Source: Pseudomonas rhizoryzae
Lineage (GTDB): Bacteria > Pseudomonadota > Gammaproteobacteria > Pseudomonadales > Pseudomonadaceae
Assembly (NCBI RefSeq): GCF_005250615.1
Contig: NZ_SULM01000005.1
Location: 124,001 to 188,000 of the forward strand
Direction of reading: 5' to 3'
DNA length: 64,000 nucleotides
Under the pieces are notes generated by a model. It was not told where the DNA came from. It worked only from the letters and a program-made list of their open reading frames with translations, and did not search any database. Below are positions 44,620 to 53,125 of the stretch, one piece after another. Every line of letters begins with the position of its first letter. Positions within the stretch are counted from its first letter, which is position 1. Both the position numbers and the translations under genes were made by a program.

Positions 44620-46293
44620 TCAGTCCATCGTCATGGTGGCGATGTCGATGAACCAGCTCCGGGGTTGCACCACGTGCCCGATCTTAGGCGAGAGGGCGCG
44701 CGGGCCGACGTCGTGGGCGACGAAGAGGAAGGGCGCCTCGTCGACGATGTTGGCGTGCAGCACGCCCAGCGCCTGGTTGCGCGCCTGTTCATCGAAAGAC
44801 GTGCGGGCCTTGGCGATGAGTTGGTCGGTCTGCTCGTTGGTGTAGTAGCCCCAGTTGTTGGAGACCGGCGGTAGGGCCTTGCTGCTGACGAAGCGCACCA
44901 TGGCGAAGAAGGGGTCCATGGTCGCCGCGCTGACGTTGGTGGCGTCCGCCCCGTGCGCCGCCGGGTCCTTGGCACCGAGGCGCCAGCTTGAATAGAGGGT
45001 GTTCCATTCCAAGACGTCGAACTGCACGTCGAAGAAGCACTGCTTGAGGTTTTCCTGGATGTACTCGTTCATCGGCAGCGGCTGCATCTGGCCGGAGCCC
45101 GAGGCTGAGGTTTGCACCTTGATCTTGGCCGGGTGGTCGGCGGAGTAGCCGGCGTCGGCCATCAGCTTCTGCGCCGCGGCCACGTCGTAGCGGACCTGGA
45201 AGCTGGGCGAGCCACGCCAGGGGTCGCCCGGCTCCACCACCCCGGTCGCCGGCTCCATCTGCCCGCTGAGCAGGGTCTTGAGTTCGTCCCGGTTCACGCA
45301 GAGGTTCGCCGCCTGGCGCACGCGCTTGTCATGGAACGGCGATTGCGGCAGCAGGGAGAATTGCCAGGGCCAGAGGTGCGGCTGCAGGTTGGAATAGATC
45401 TTGTAGCCACGCGCCTTGATGGCATCGAGGGCATCCGGTGCCGGCGCTTCGATCCAGTCCACCTGGCCGGACAGCAGGGCGGCGGTGCGGGCGCTGGCCT
45501 CGGGCAAGGGCAGCAGCACCACGTGCTCGATGTGCGGGCGGCGCTTGGGGTCCCAGTAGGCGGGGTTGGCCGCCAGCTCCAGGCGCTCGCGTGGGACGAA
45601 CTTGGCCATCTTGAACGGACCCGTGCCGGAGGCGTCGGCGGCGAAGGCCGTCCAGGCCTGCTGGGCGCGCTCCGCCGGATCGGTCACGGCGGCCGGTACG
45701 GCGTCGAACTTGGCCTGCCAGTGGGTCGGCGAGGCCATGAACAGGTTGGTGAGGTTATAGGGCAGGAAGGAGTCCGGTTCGGAAGTAGTGAGCTCGACGG
45801 TATAGGGGTCGATCACCCGGGCCGACCTCAGGGTCGGCATGCGCGAGGCCGTGACGCCGATCTGCGAGGGATCGTATTGCGGCGCCGCCTTGTTCAGCAC
45901 TTTGTCGACGTTCCACACCACCGCCTTGGCATCGAAAGGCGAGCCATCGTGGAAGGTCACGCCCTGGCGCAGCTTGAAGATCCACTTGGTGTGGTCGTTC
46001 GGGTCGACCGCCCAGGATTCCGCCAGGTCGGGAATGAGCACGCTCGGCTTGTCCGCCGCGCTGAGGTCCCACTGGGTCAGGCCGTCGTAGAGGGTGATAC
46101 CGGTGAAGCGGTTACCCTCGTAGCCCTGGTCCGGCTGGCCCAGGGTACGGGGGATGTCCCCTGCGGTCATGGCGATGCGCAGGGTCTTCTCCTGCGCCGC
46201 GGCCAGGCCGCTGCCGCCCAGGGCGCAGGCCAGGGCGAGGGTCAGACCGGCAAGCCGGGCAATCGGCGCGGAACGGTTGGTGTCATCGCTCAT
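44620..46293 (-). CDS. Peptide-type ABC substrate-binding protein (SBP_bac_5)
   Basis: A 557-residue periplasmic receptor. It has a Sec signal peptide (about residues 1-33, ending SGLAAAQ-E), the family region WIFKLRQGVTFHDGSPFDAKAVVWNVDKVL, and a C-terminal lobe ending with RSWFIDIATMTMD. It feeds the DppBCDF-type complex encoded behind it. Ligand class cannot be read from sequence; the operon's amidase and carbamoyl hydrolase suggest an amide- or ureido-amino acid or a small peptide. The start lies in a tandem repeat carrying three ATG codons (46291-46319). Confidence 0.92.
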   Translation of the reverse strand: MSDDTNRSAPIARLAGLTLALACALGGSGLAAAQEKTLRIAMTAGDIPRTLGQPDQGYEGNRFTGITLYDGLTQWDLSAADKPSVLIPDLAESWAVDPNDHTKWIFKLRQGVTFHDGSPFDAKAVVWNVDKVLNKAAPQYDPSQIGVTASRMPTLRSARVIDPYTVELTTSEPDSFLPYNLTNLFMASPTHWQAKFDAVPAAVTDPAERAQQAWTAFAADASGTGPFKMAKFVPRERLELAANPAYWDPKRRPHIEHVVLLPLPEASARTAALLSGQVDWIEAPAPDALDAIKARGYKIYSNLQPHLWPWQFSLLPQSPFHDKRVRQAANLCVNRDELKTLLSGQMEPATGVVEPGDPWRGSPSFQVRYDVAAAQKLMADAGYSADHPAKIKVQTSASGSGQMQPLPMNEYIQENLKQCFFDVQFDVLEWNTLYSSWRLGAKDPAAHGADATNVSAATMDPFFAMVRFVSSKALPPVSNNWGYYTNEQTDQLIAKARTSFDEQARNQALGVLHANIVDEAPFLFVAHDVGPRALSPKIGHVVQPRSWFIDIATMTMD

Positions 46294-46319
46294 CGGTATC
46301 CCTCATCGGTATCCCTCAT
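46291..46319 (-). repeat. Tandem 13-bp repeat carrying duplicated ribosome-binding site and start codons
   Basis: On the minus strand the unit ATGAGGGATACCG occurs twice in a row and is followed by a third ATGAG. This places ATG codons at 46319, 46306 and 46293, each preceded or followed by GAGGG. Only 46293 leads into the receptor gene. The ATG at 46319 opens a nine-residue frame whose TGA overlaps the real ATG. Confidence 0.7.
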
Positions 46320-46360
46320 CGGTTGAAGTTGGCTGAGGGTGAAAAAGCAACGCACATGCC

Positions 46361-46382
46361 AATCGATACTAAAGTATCGATT
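46361..46382. promoter_or_regulatory. Perfect palindrome, candidate IclR-family operator
   Basis: AATCGATACT and AGTATCGATT are perfect ten-base inverted repeats separated by AA. The palindrome lies 68 bases before the receptor start and downstream of the IclR gene. On the minus strand TTGAAT is followed after 18 bases by TATCGA, a plausible -35/-10 pair that the palindrome overlaps. Confidence 0.6.
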
Positions 46383-46509
46383 ATCGATTCAATTTTGCGG
46401 TCACCTGGGGTGAGGGGGCGTGCCAAACGGCCCTCCGTATCAACCGGGAGCCCAAGCCGCCCACCTGGCCACATTCAAAACGGTGCGCAGACCCGCGGGC
46501 CGTGCGCCG

Positions 46510-47301
46510 TTAGTGCGCGAGGGACTCGGAAATGCTGCGGGCGCAGTCGCGCACCAGGGGCGCGAGCCGCTGCGTCGCCTCTTCCAGGGTCCAACGGCTG
46601 GTCGGTGGCGAGAGGTGCACGGCCCCTGCCGGCATGCCGTGTCGGTCGACGATGGGGGCGGCGATGCCCATGTCGCCGAGGAACAATTCCTCGCAATTGA
46701 TGGCGTAGCCCAGGTGGCGAGCGGTCTGGATGCGGGTGAGGATGGCCTCGACATCGGTCAGGGTGCTCGGTGTGCGGGCCTCGCGCGGCGCGGCGGCCAG
46801 CACGGCCCGTACTTCGGCGTCGTCCAGGCACCCCAGGTAGGCGCGGCCCGAACTGGTGCAGTACATGGGAATGCGCATCCCCACCGGGGTGAGCACGGGG
46901 ATGGTCTGGGTCGTCATGATCTGGGCGATGTAGACCATGCTCTGGTCGACCGGCTCGGTGAGGCTGGCGGTCTCGCCGGAGGCCTGGGCGAGCTGGGCCA
47001 GGTAGGGATGCGCCAGCCGCACCAGGGGATGCCCCACCAGGTAATTGAAACCCAGTTCGATGACCTTCGGCAGTAGCCGAAAGCGCCGCGTGTGGGCGTC
47101 CCGGCCGACGTAGCCCAGAACTTCGAGGGTGTGTACGGCGCGCTGCGCGGAGGCCTTGTTCATATCGGTCAGCCGCGCGATCTCGCCGAGCGTCAGGCTG
47201 CGCTGCGCCATGAAGGTCTGCAGGACCTGCAAGCCTTTGCCCAGGGATAGATTGAATAGCGGGTCAGGGGTGGCGGGCGGGGTCGAGTCTTCTGCACTCA
47301 T
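46510..47301 (-). CDS. IclR-family transcriptional regulator
   Basis: A 263-residue regulator. The N-terminal winged HTH (GKGLQVLQTFMAQRSLTLGEIARLTDMNKASAQRAVHTLEVLGYV) is followed by the IclR effector domain (about 90-255, with MYCTSSGRAYLGCLDD and LGYAINCEELFLGDMGIAAPIVD). It precedes the receptor gene by 216 bases that include the palindrome, so it probably controls the Dpp-amidase-hydrolase genes. Divergent fmdA starts 254 bases away. Confidence 0.94.
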   Translation of the reverse strand: MSAEDSTPPATPDPLFNLSLGKGLQVLQTFMAQRSLTLGEIARLTDMNKASAQRAVHTLEVLGYVGRDAHTRRFRLLPKVIELGFNYLVGHPLVRLAHPYLAQLAQASGETASLTEPVDQSMVYIAQIMTTQTIPVLTPVGMRIPMYCTSSGRAYLGCLDDAEVRAVLAAAPREARTPSTLTDVEAILTRIQTARHLGYAINCEELFLGDMGIAAPIVDRHGMPAGAVHLSPPTSRWTLEEATQRLAPLVRDCARSISESLAH

Positions 47302-47449
47302 CGACGGGTCCAGGCTTGAGCGGGTTGCACCAACCTCGGGTTGGCGGTGAGAGCCGGCAGGGCGCCGCCGACGAACTGTAGCGCAATCATCGATCAGGAG
47401 GACGGGACCACGTTCAACCTCCAGAGGCAGGGCTCCTCGAGGCGGTCGC

Positions 47450-47465
47450 TACGTCATCCAACGTA
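47450..47465 (+). promoter_or_regulatory. TACG-N8-CGTA inverted repeat upstream of fmdA
   Basis: TACGTCATCCAACGTA matches urtA site 2 in 14 of 16 bases, and both are followed by T and a C-rich stretch. It ends 90 bases before the fmdA ATG, close to the 99 bases at urtA. Only one site is visible here. A common activator for importer and amidase operons is implied. Confidence 0.65.
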
Positions 47466-47555
47466 TTTCCCCCTTTCGTCCCTGCATCAAGACTAGCTCC
47501 CGGCACCCACCCCGGCCCCGATACGCGGGCCCCACCAGGTCCAAGGAGCTTCGTC

Positions 47556-48785
47556 ATGACCGATACCCTGATCAAGGTCGACCTCACCCAGGCCGCCACC
47601 GAGAACGAGAACGTCCACAACCGCTGGCACCCGGACATCCCCATGGCCTGCTGGGTCAAGCCGGGTGACGACTTCATCCTGGAAACCTATGACTGGACCG
47701 GTGGCGCCATCAAGAACGACGACGACGCCAGCGACGTGCGCGATGTCGACCTCTCCACCGTGCACTACCTGTCTGGTCCGGTGGGGGTAAAGGGCGCCGA
47801 GCCGGGCGATCTGCTGGTGGTCGATCTGCTCGACATCGGCGCCAAGGCCGATTCGCTGTGGGGCTTCAACGGCTTCTTCTCCAAGCAGAACGGTGGCGGC
47901 TTCCTCACCGATTACTTTCCCTCGGCGCAGAAATCCATCTGGGACTTCGAGGGGATGTTCACCAAGAGCCGGCACATTCCGGGCGTGCGCTTCGCCGGGC
48001 TGATCCACCCCGGTCTGATCGGCTGCCTGCCGGACCCCAAGCTGCTGGCCAACTGGAACGCCCGCGAACAGGAACTGATCGACAGCAACCCGACCCGGGT
48101 ACCGCCGCTGGCCAACCCGCCGTTCGCCGCCACCGCGCACCTGGGCAAGCTCACCGGCGCCGCCCGCGATGCCGCCGCCGCGACCGGTGCCCGCACCGTG
48201 CCGCCGCGCGAGCACGGCGGTAACTGTGACATCAAGGATCTCTCCCGTGGCTCGAAGATCTTCTTCCCGGTCTACGTCGAGGGCGCCGGACTCTCGGTGG
48301 GCGACCTCCACTTCAGCCAGGGCGATGGCGAGATCACCTTCTGCGGCGCCATCGAGATGGCTGGCTGGGTGCACATGAAGGTCGAGCTGATCAAGGGCGG
48401 CATGGCCAAGTACGGCATCAAGAATCCCATCTTCAAGCCCAGCCCCATCGTGCCCACCTACAACAACTTCCTGATCTTCGAAGGCATCTCGGTGGACGAT
48501 GCCGGCAAGCAACACTACCTGGACGTCAACTTGGCCTACCAGCAGGCCTGCCTCAATGCCATCGAGTACCTGAAGAAATTCGGCTACAGCGGCGCCCAGG
48601 GCTATTCGCTGCTGGGCTCGGCGCCGGTGCAGGGGCATATCAGCGGGGTGGTCGACATCCCCAATGCCTGCGCCACCCTCTGGCTGCCGACCGACATCTT
48701 CGAATTCGACATCAACCCCAGCGCCGCCGGCCCGACCCGCTACCTGGACGGCAGCATCGACATGCCCATCGCCTACGACAAGTAG
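47556..48785 (+). CDS. fmdA: Formamidase
   Basis: A 409-residue acetamidase/formamidase (FmdA_AmdA family), close to the length of the Methylophilus enzyme (about 407). Recognisable segments are NVHNRWHPDIP, GDDFILETYDWTGG, REHGGNCDIKDLSRGS (the metal-binding and catalytic region), GDLHFSQGDGEI and GYSLLGSAP. It hydrolyses formamide, and less well other short amides, to acid and ammonia in the cytoplasm. AGGAG precedes the ATG. fmdB follows after 24 bases. Confidence 0.95.
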   Translation: MTDTLIKVDLTQAATENENVHNRWHPDIPMACWVKPGDDFILETYDWTGGAIKNDDDASDVRDVDLSTVHYLSGPVGVKGAEPGDLLVVDLLDIGAKADSLWGFNGFFSKQNGGGFLTDYFPSAQKSIWDFEGMFTKSRHIPGVRFAGLIHPGLIGCLPDPKLLANWNAREQELIDSNPTRVPPLANPPFAATAHLGKLTGAARDAAAATGARTVPPREHGGNCDIKDLSRGSKIFFPVYVEGAGLSVGDLHFSQGDGEITFCGAIEMAGWVHMKVELIKGGMAKYGIKNPIFKPSPIVPTYNNFLIFEGISVDDAGKQHYLDVNLAYQQACLNAIEYLKKFGYSGAQGYSLLGSAPVQGHISGVVDIPNACATLWLPTDIFEFDINPSAAGPTRYLDGSIDMPIAYDK

Positions 48786-48809
48786 CGGCCCGCCCGCCAG
48801 GAGTTCGCC

Positions 48810-49157
48810 ATGCCGATCTACGAATACGCCTGCCCGCACTGCGGTGACTTCACCCTGCTGCGACCCATGGCCCAGCGCGACGAACCTTGCGCCTGCCCCG
48901 ACTGCGCGACGCCGAGCCCGCGGGTGATCCTCAGCGCGCCGGGCCTCGCGACCCTGGCCGGGGGCCAGCGCCGCGCCCATGAGACCAACGAGCGCGCGCG
49001 CCACGCGCCCCAGTCGCTGGAAGAATACAAGGCCAGGCGCAGCCACGGTGCCGGTTGCAGCTGCTGCGCGCCGAGCAAGCCGGTGGCGCGCAGCAAGGCC
49101 AATCCCCATGGACTGAAGACCAGTCCGTCCAATCGGCCCTGGATGATCAGTCACTGA
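48810..49157 (+). CDS. fmdB: FmdB-family zinc-ribbon regulatory protein
   Basis: A 115-residue small protein. Its N-terminal zinc ribbon has CPHC at residues 8-11 and Cys27, Cys29 and Cys32, of which two complete the metal site. The C-terminus has a Cys cluster (GCSCCAPSKP). FmdB proteins accompany formamidase genes and are annotated as putative regulators; their action is unproven. It lies between fmdA and amiE with short gaps, in one probable transcript. Confidence 0.88.
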   Translation: MPIYEYACPHCGDFTLLRPMAQRDEPCACPDCATPSPRVILSAPGLATLAGGQRRAHETNERARHAPQSLEEYKARRSHGAGCSCCAPSKPVARSKANPHGLKTSPSNRPWMISH

Positions 49158-49190
49158 TCTCCGCGTCATCCCTATCGAAGGAGCAACCCG

Positions 49191-50234
49191 ATGCGCCATG
49201 GCGATATCTCCAGCAGCCCCGACACCGTCGGCGTGGCTGTCGTCAACTACCGGATGCCGCGCCTGCATAGCAAGGCGGAGGTCCTGGACAACGCCCGCCA
49301 GATCGCCGCGATGATCAAGGGCATGAAGCTCGGCCTGCCGGGCATGGACCTGGTGGTGTTCCCCGAGTACAGCACCATGGGGATCATGTACGACCGCGAC
49401 GAGATGATGGCCACCGCCGCGACCATCCCCGGCGAGGAGACGGCGATCTTCGCCGCCGCCTGCCGCGAGGCCAGGACCTGGGGCATCTTTTCCCTCACCG
49501 GCGAGCGCCACGAGGAGCATCCGCACAAGGCCCCGTACAATACCCTGGTGCTGATCAACGACCAGGGCGAGATCGTGCAGAAGTACCGCAAGTGCATTCC
49601 CTGGTGCCCCATCGAAGGCTGGTATCCCGGCGACCGCACCTACGTCAGCGAGGGCCCTAAGGGCCTGAAGATCAGCCTGATCATCTGCGACGACGGCAAC
49701 TACCCGGAGATCTGGCGCGATTGCGCGATGAAGGGCGCCGAGATGATCGTGCGCTGCCAGGGCTACATGTACCCGGCCAAGGAACAGCAGGTGCTGATGG
49801 CCAAGACCATGGCCTGGGCCAACAACTGCTATGTGGCGGTGGCCAACGCCGCCGGCTTCGACGGGGTGTACAGCTACTTCGGCCACTCGGCGCTGATCGG
49901 CTTCGACGGTCGCACCCTGGGCGAATGCGGCGAGGAGGAGATGGGTATCCAGTACGCCCAGCTGTCGGTATCGCAGATCCGTGATGCCCGCGCCAATGAC
50001 CAGTCGCAGAGCCACCTGTTCAAGTTGCTGCACCGCGGCTACACCGGCGTCTACAACTCCGGCGATGGCGACAAGGGCGTGGCCGATTGTCCTTTCGACT
50101 TCTACCGCACCTGGGTGCTGGATGCGCAGAAGGCCCAGGCGGACGTCGAGCGGATGACTCGCTCCACCATCGGGGTGGCGGACTGCCCGGTGGGCGAGTT
50201 GCCTCATCCGGGCCAGGAACGCCAGCTCGGCTGA
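49191..50234 (+). CDS. amiE: Aliphatic amidase
   Basis: A 347-residue nitrilase-superfamily amidase that hydrolyses acetamide, propionamide and similar short amides. Glu59 (FPEYS) and the nucleophile Cys166 (LIICDDG) fall at exactly the positions known in P. aeruginosa AmiE (346 residues), with the lysine in [15 protein letters not shown] as third catalytic residue. The opening [20 protein letters not shown] is nearly identical to that enzyme. amiB follows 23 bases later. Unlike P. aeruginosa, no amiC, amiR or amiS is present in the window. Confidence 0.96.
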   Translation: MRHGDISSSPDTVGVAVVNYRMPRLHSKAEVLDNARQIAAMIKGMKLGLPGMDLVVFPEYSTMGIMYDRDEMMATAATIPGEETAIFAAACREARTWGIFSLTGERHEEHPHKAPYNTLVLINDQGEIVQKYRKCIPWCPIEGWYPGDRTYVSEGPKGLKISLIICDDGNYPEIWRDCAMKGAEMIVRCQGYMYPAKEQQVLMAKTMAWANNCYVAVANAAGFDGVYSYFGHSALIGFDGRTLGECGEEEMGIQYAQLSVSQIRDARANDQSQSHLFKLLHRGYTGVYNSGDGDKGVADCPFDFYRTWVLDAQKAQADVERMTRSTIGVADCPVGELPHPGQERQLG

Positions 50235-50257
50235 GGTGGGCCGCGAGGGGAGGGAGC

Positions 50258-51289
50258 ATGCCATTCGTCAACGATCTGTTGGAGCACAACCGCAGCCAGC
50301 TGGCCCCTGGGGGCCAGGCGCCGCTGCCCTCGCGCTTCCTCTTCGAGCCGGCGGCGGTCATGGCGCTGCTGCGGGGGCGCATCCTCGGCCAGGACAGGGT
50401 GCTCGACCAGGTGGAAGCCCTGCTCAAGGTGGTCAAGGCCGACATCGGCGACCCGGAACGGCCGCTGGGCGTCAGCCTGTTCATCGGGCCCACCGGGGTC
50501 GGCAAGACCGAGATCGTGCGGCTGCTGGCCCAGGCCATCCACGGGCGCGCGGACGCCCTCTGTCGCATCGACATGAACACCCTGGCCCAGGAACACTACG
50601 CCGCGGCCCTGGCCGGGGCACCGCCGGGTTACGTGGGCAGCAAGGAAGGCACCACCCTGTTCGATGCCGAGGCCATCGCCGGCAGCTATGGCCGCCCCGG
50701 CATCGTGCTGTTCGACGAGCTGGAAAAGGCCGATCGCCAGGTCATCCGCACCCTGCTGAACGTGCTCGACAGCGGCCAACTGGTGCTCAGCGCCGGCAGC
50801 AAGCGCCTCGACTTCCGTAACGCCCTCATCTTCATGACCAGCAACCTGGGCGCCCGCGCCGTGCAGGCCTACCGCGCCCGCTTCGAGCGTGGCTGGCGAC
50901 GCTGGCTCAACCTGTTGCCCCTTGACCAGGGTCAGGTGTTGGAAGAGTCGCTCCATGAGCACTTCGACCCGGAATTCCTCAACCGCATCGATCGGATCCT
51001 GGCCTTCCAGCGTCTCGAGCACGACTGGCTGCCCGGCCTGCTCGACATCGAACTGGCCAAGCTCAACCAGCGCCTGGCCCGGCGTGGGCGCAGCCTGGAA
51101 TTGGACGACACCGCCAAGGCCTTCCTCTGCCAGGGGCACGATGCCCGCTTCGGCGCCCGCGACCTGGTCCGGCGCCTGCGGCGGGTGTTGGAGCCGGCGG
51201 TGGCCGCTTTTCTGCTGGAGCAGCCTCAGGCCCAGCGCCTGGTGGCGGAAGAGCGGGGCTCAGGATTGCAGGTCCGCGCTCTCGATTAG
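50258..51289 (+). CDS. amiB: AAA+ ATPase of the amidase operon
   Basis: A 343-residue Clp/HslU-like AAA+ protein. It has Walker A GPTGVGKT at 77-84, Walker B IVLFDELEKAD at about 149-159, a sensor-1 MTSNLGA, an FDPEFLNRIDRI arginine-finger region and a ClpB-like C-terminal domain. This is the AmiB type found directly after amiE in P. aeruginosa, where it is thought to act as a chaperone or energiser of amide uptake. ATG at 50258 with GGGAG before it is chosen over the longer open frame, which overlaps amiE. The operon ends here, convergent with the guanidine operon. Confidence 0.9.
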   Translation: MPFVNDLLEHNRSQLAPGGQAPLPSRFLFEPAAVMALLRGRILGQDRVLDQVEALLKVVKADIGDPERPLGVSLFIGPTGVGKTEIVRLLAQAIHGRADALCRIDMNTLAQEHYAAALAGAPPGYVGSKEGTTLFDAEAIAGSYGRPGIVLFDELEKADRQVIRTLLNVLDSGQLVLSAGSKRLDFRNALIFMTSNLGARAVQAYRARFERGWRRWLNLLPLDQGQVLEESLHEHFDPEFLNRIDRILAFQRLEHDWLPGLLDIELAKLNQRLARRGRSLELDDTAKAFLCQGHDARFGARDLVRRLRRVLEPAVAAFLLEQPQAQRLVAEERGSGLQVRALD

Positions 51290-51317
51290 ACGACCCTCAG
51301 GCGCGTGCTAGCTGCCG

Positions 51318-53114
51318 TTACCCGCCGCCAGCCAGCCAGGCACGCCAGCCGCCGTGGGCGGTGATGTCCTCGGCCCCCGCCAGGCCATAGGGCTCGCAGA
51401 TGAAGCCGGTTTCCCAGCTGCCGTCGGCCAGTTCCACCTTGCCCAGGCCGAGCGGGGCGGGGATGCCGGTGAGGAAGCTGCCCAGCTCGCTGCTGGGCAG
51501 TTCCCAGACCTCCACTTCGATGGCCGCGCCGTCTTCGGCGACCCGCACCATGCCGGGCCGCAAGGGCGGTCCGCCGGCCAGGGCGTAGAGGCGATAGCGC
51601 GGGGCGCTCCGGGTCAGGGCCAGGCGCCGGGCGCCGCGGGCGAGTAGTTGGCCATTGAGTGGCAGGCCTTGCAGATGGGCGCCGCAGACCACCAGGCGGG
51701 CGCGGTCATGGCGGGCGACGCGGGCCGGCAAGGTGGCGCTCGGCAGCGCACCGCCCACCAGCGGCAGGCCCTGGGTCTCTTGCAGCGCCGCCGCCAGGCT
51801 GAGCAGGTACTGGTCGGTGAAGACCCGGCCGAACAGCGTCACACCCCAGGGCAGGCCGTTGCTCATCACCCCGGCGGGTACCGCCACCGCCGCATAGTCC
51901 AGCAGGTTCATGAAGTTGGTGTAGTAGCCGAGGTCGGCGTTGCGCGCCACCGGCTCGGCGGCCAGCTCCGCCAGGGTGACCGGGCGCGGATAGGTCGGGG
52001 TGAGCACGCAATCCAGCTCGGCCAGCAGCGCATCGCACTGGGCCTTGAGCGCCTGCAGACGGTAGCCGGCGCGGAAGGCGTCCACCGCCGAGGCACTGGG
52101 CGCCTTTTCCAGCACGGCGCGGATCACCGGCAGCACCGCCTCCGGCTCGGCTTCGATCAGGGCGCCGGCCACGCTGTAGCGCTCGGCCACCCAGGGGCCC
52201 TCGTAGAGCAGGCGGGCGGCTTCCAGAAAAGGCGTGAGATCGAGCGGCACGGCTTCACCACCCAGGGCTTCCAGCTGTGCCTTGGCCGCTGCGAACAGCG
52301 CCGGGCTTTCCGGGCAACCGAGGAATTCCAGCTGGGTCGGCACGCCGAAGCGGAAGGGGCGCGGGGTGCCGAAGGCGCTGGCGTCGTTCCACTGCGGATT
52401 GGCACGGCTATAGGGATCGCGCGGGTCGGGCTTGGCGCCCAGGGCCAGCAACTCGCTGGCTTCGGCGGCGGTGGCGGTAAAGAAGGTCACGCAGTCGAGG
52501 GTCTGGCAGGCCGGTAACACGCCGGCGGTGGACAGCAGCCCCTTGCTGCCCTTGAGGCCGACCAGGTTGTTCAGCGCCGCCGGCACCCGGCCGGAGCCGG
52601 CGGTATCCGTACCCAGGGCGAAGCTGGCGACGCCCAGGGCCACGGCCAGCGCCGAGCCGGCGCTGGAACCACCGGCCGGATAGTCCGGATGGACGCTGTT
52701 GCGGCAGGCGCCATAGGGCGAGCGGGTACCGTTGAGACCGGTGGCGAACTGGTCGAGATTGCACTTGCCCAGGGGCACGGCGCCCAAGGCCACCAGTCGC
52801 TCCACCAGGGTGGCGGAGCGCTCGGGCACATAGGCATAGGCCGGGCAGGCCGCCGTGGTGGGGATGCCGGCGAGGTCGATATTGTCCTTGAGCGCGAAGG
52901 GGATGCCGTACAGCGGCAGCTCGGCCGGATCGCGGCCGTCCAGTGCGGCCAGATAGGGCTCCAGCTCTTCCGGGGTAAGCAGGTGGATGAACAGCCGATA
53001 CTCGGGATTCAACTGCTCGGCTTTTTCCAGCAGTTCAGCTACGAGGGCCCGTGGCGTTTGGGTACCGGCGGCATAGGCGGCGCGCAGGGTGGCGAGGCGC
53101 AGATCAGATGTCAT
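51318..53114 (-). CDS. atzF: Allophanate hydrolase
   Basis: A 598-residue enzyme with an amidase-signature N-terminal domain: Lys76 (FALKDNIDLAG), Ser151 at the end of GGSS, Ser174 in GTDTAGSGR. A C-terminal allophanate-hydrolase domain (about 470-598) follows, with FGRVFTDQYLLSLAAALQ near the junction. It converts allophanate to ammonia and CO2, the last step of guanidine or urea breakdown by the ATP-dependent route. It is the last gene of the riboswitch-controlled operon, 11 bases after the carboxylase gene. ATG at 53114 is chosen; the longer open frame overlaps the carboxylase. Confidence 0.94.
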   Translation of the reverse strand: MTSDLRLATLRAAYAAGTQTPRALVAELLEKAEQLNPEYRLFIHLLTPEELEPYLAALDGRDPAELPLYGIPFALKDNIDLAGIPTTAACPAYAYVPERSATLVERLVALGAVPLGKCNLDQFATGLNGTRSPYGACRNSVHPDYPAGGSSAGSALAVALGVASFALGTDTAGSGRVPAALNNLVGLKGSKGLLSTAGVLPACQTLDCVTFFTATAAEASELLALGAKPDPRDPYSRANPQWNDASAFGTPRPFRFGVPTQLEFLGCPESPALFAAAKAQLEALGGEAVPLDLTPFLEAARLLYEGPWVAERYSVAGALIEAEPEAVLPVIRAVLEKAPSASAVDAFRAGYRLQALKAQCDALLAELDCVLTPTYPRPVTLAELAAEPVARNADLGYYTNFMNLLDYAAVAVPAGVMSNGLPWGVTLFGRVFTDQYLLSLAAALQETQGLPLVGGALPSATLPARVARHDRARLVVCGAHLQGLPLNGQLLARGARRLALTRSAPRYRLYALAGGPPLRPGMVRVAEDGAAIEVEVWELPSSELGSFLTGIPAPLGLGKVELADGSWETGFICEPYGLAGAEDITAHGGWRAWLAGGG

Positions 53115-53125
53115 GGCGGCTTCCT

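Noticed and set aside
47493-50264. 923-residue open frame on the minus strand
   Set aside because: It is the antisense shadow of fmdA, fmdB and amiE, all with recognised families; its translation is low-complexity and matches no fold I know.
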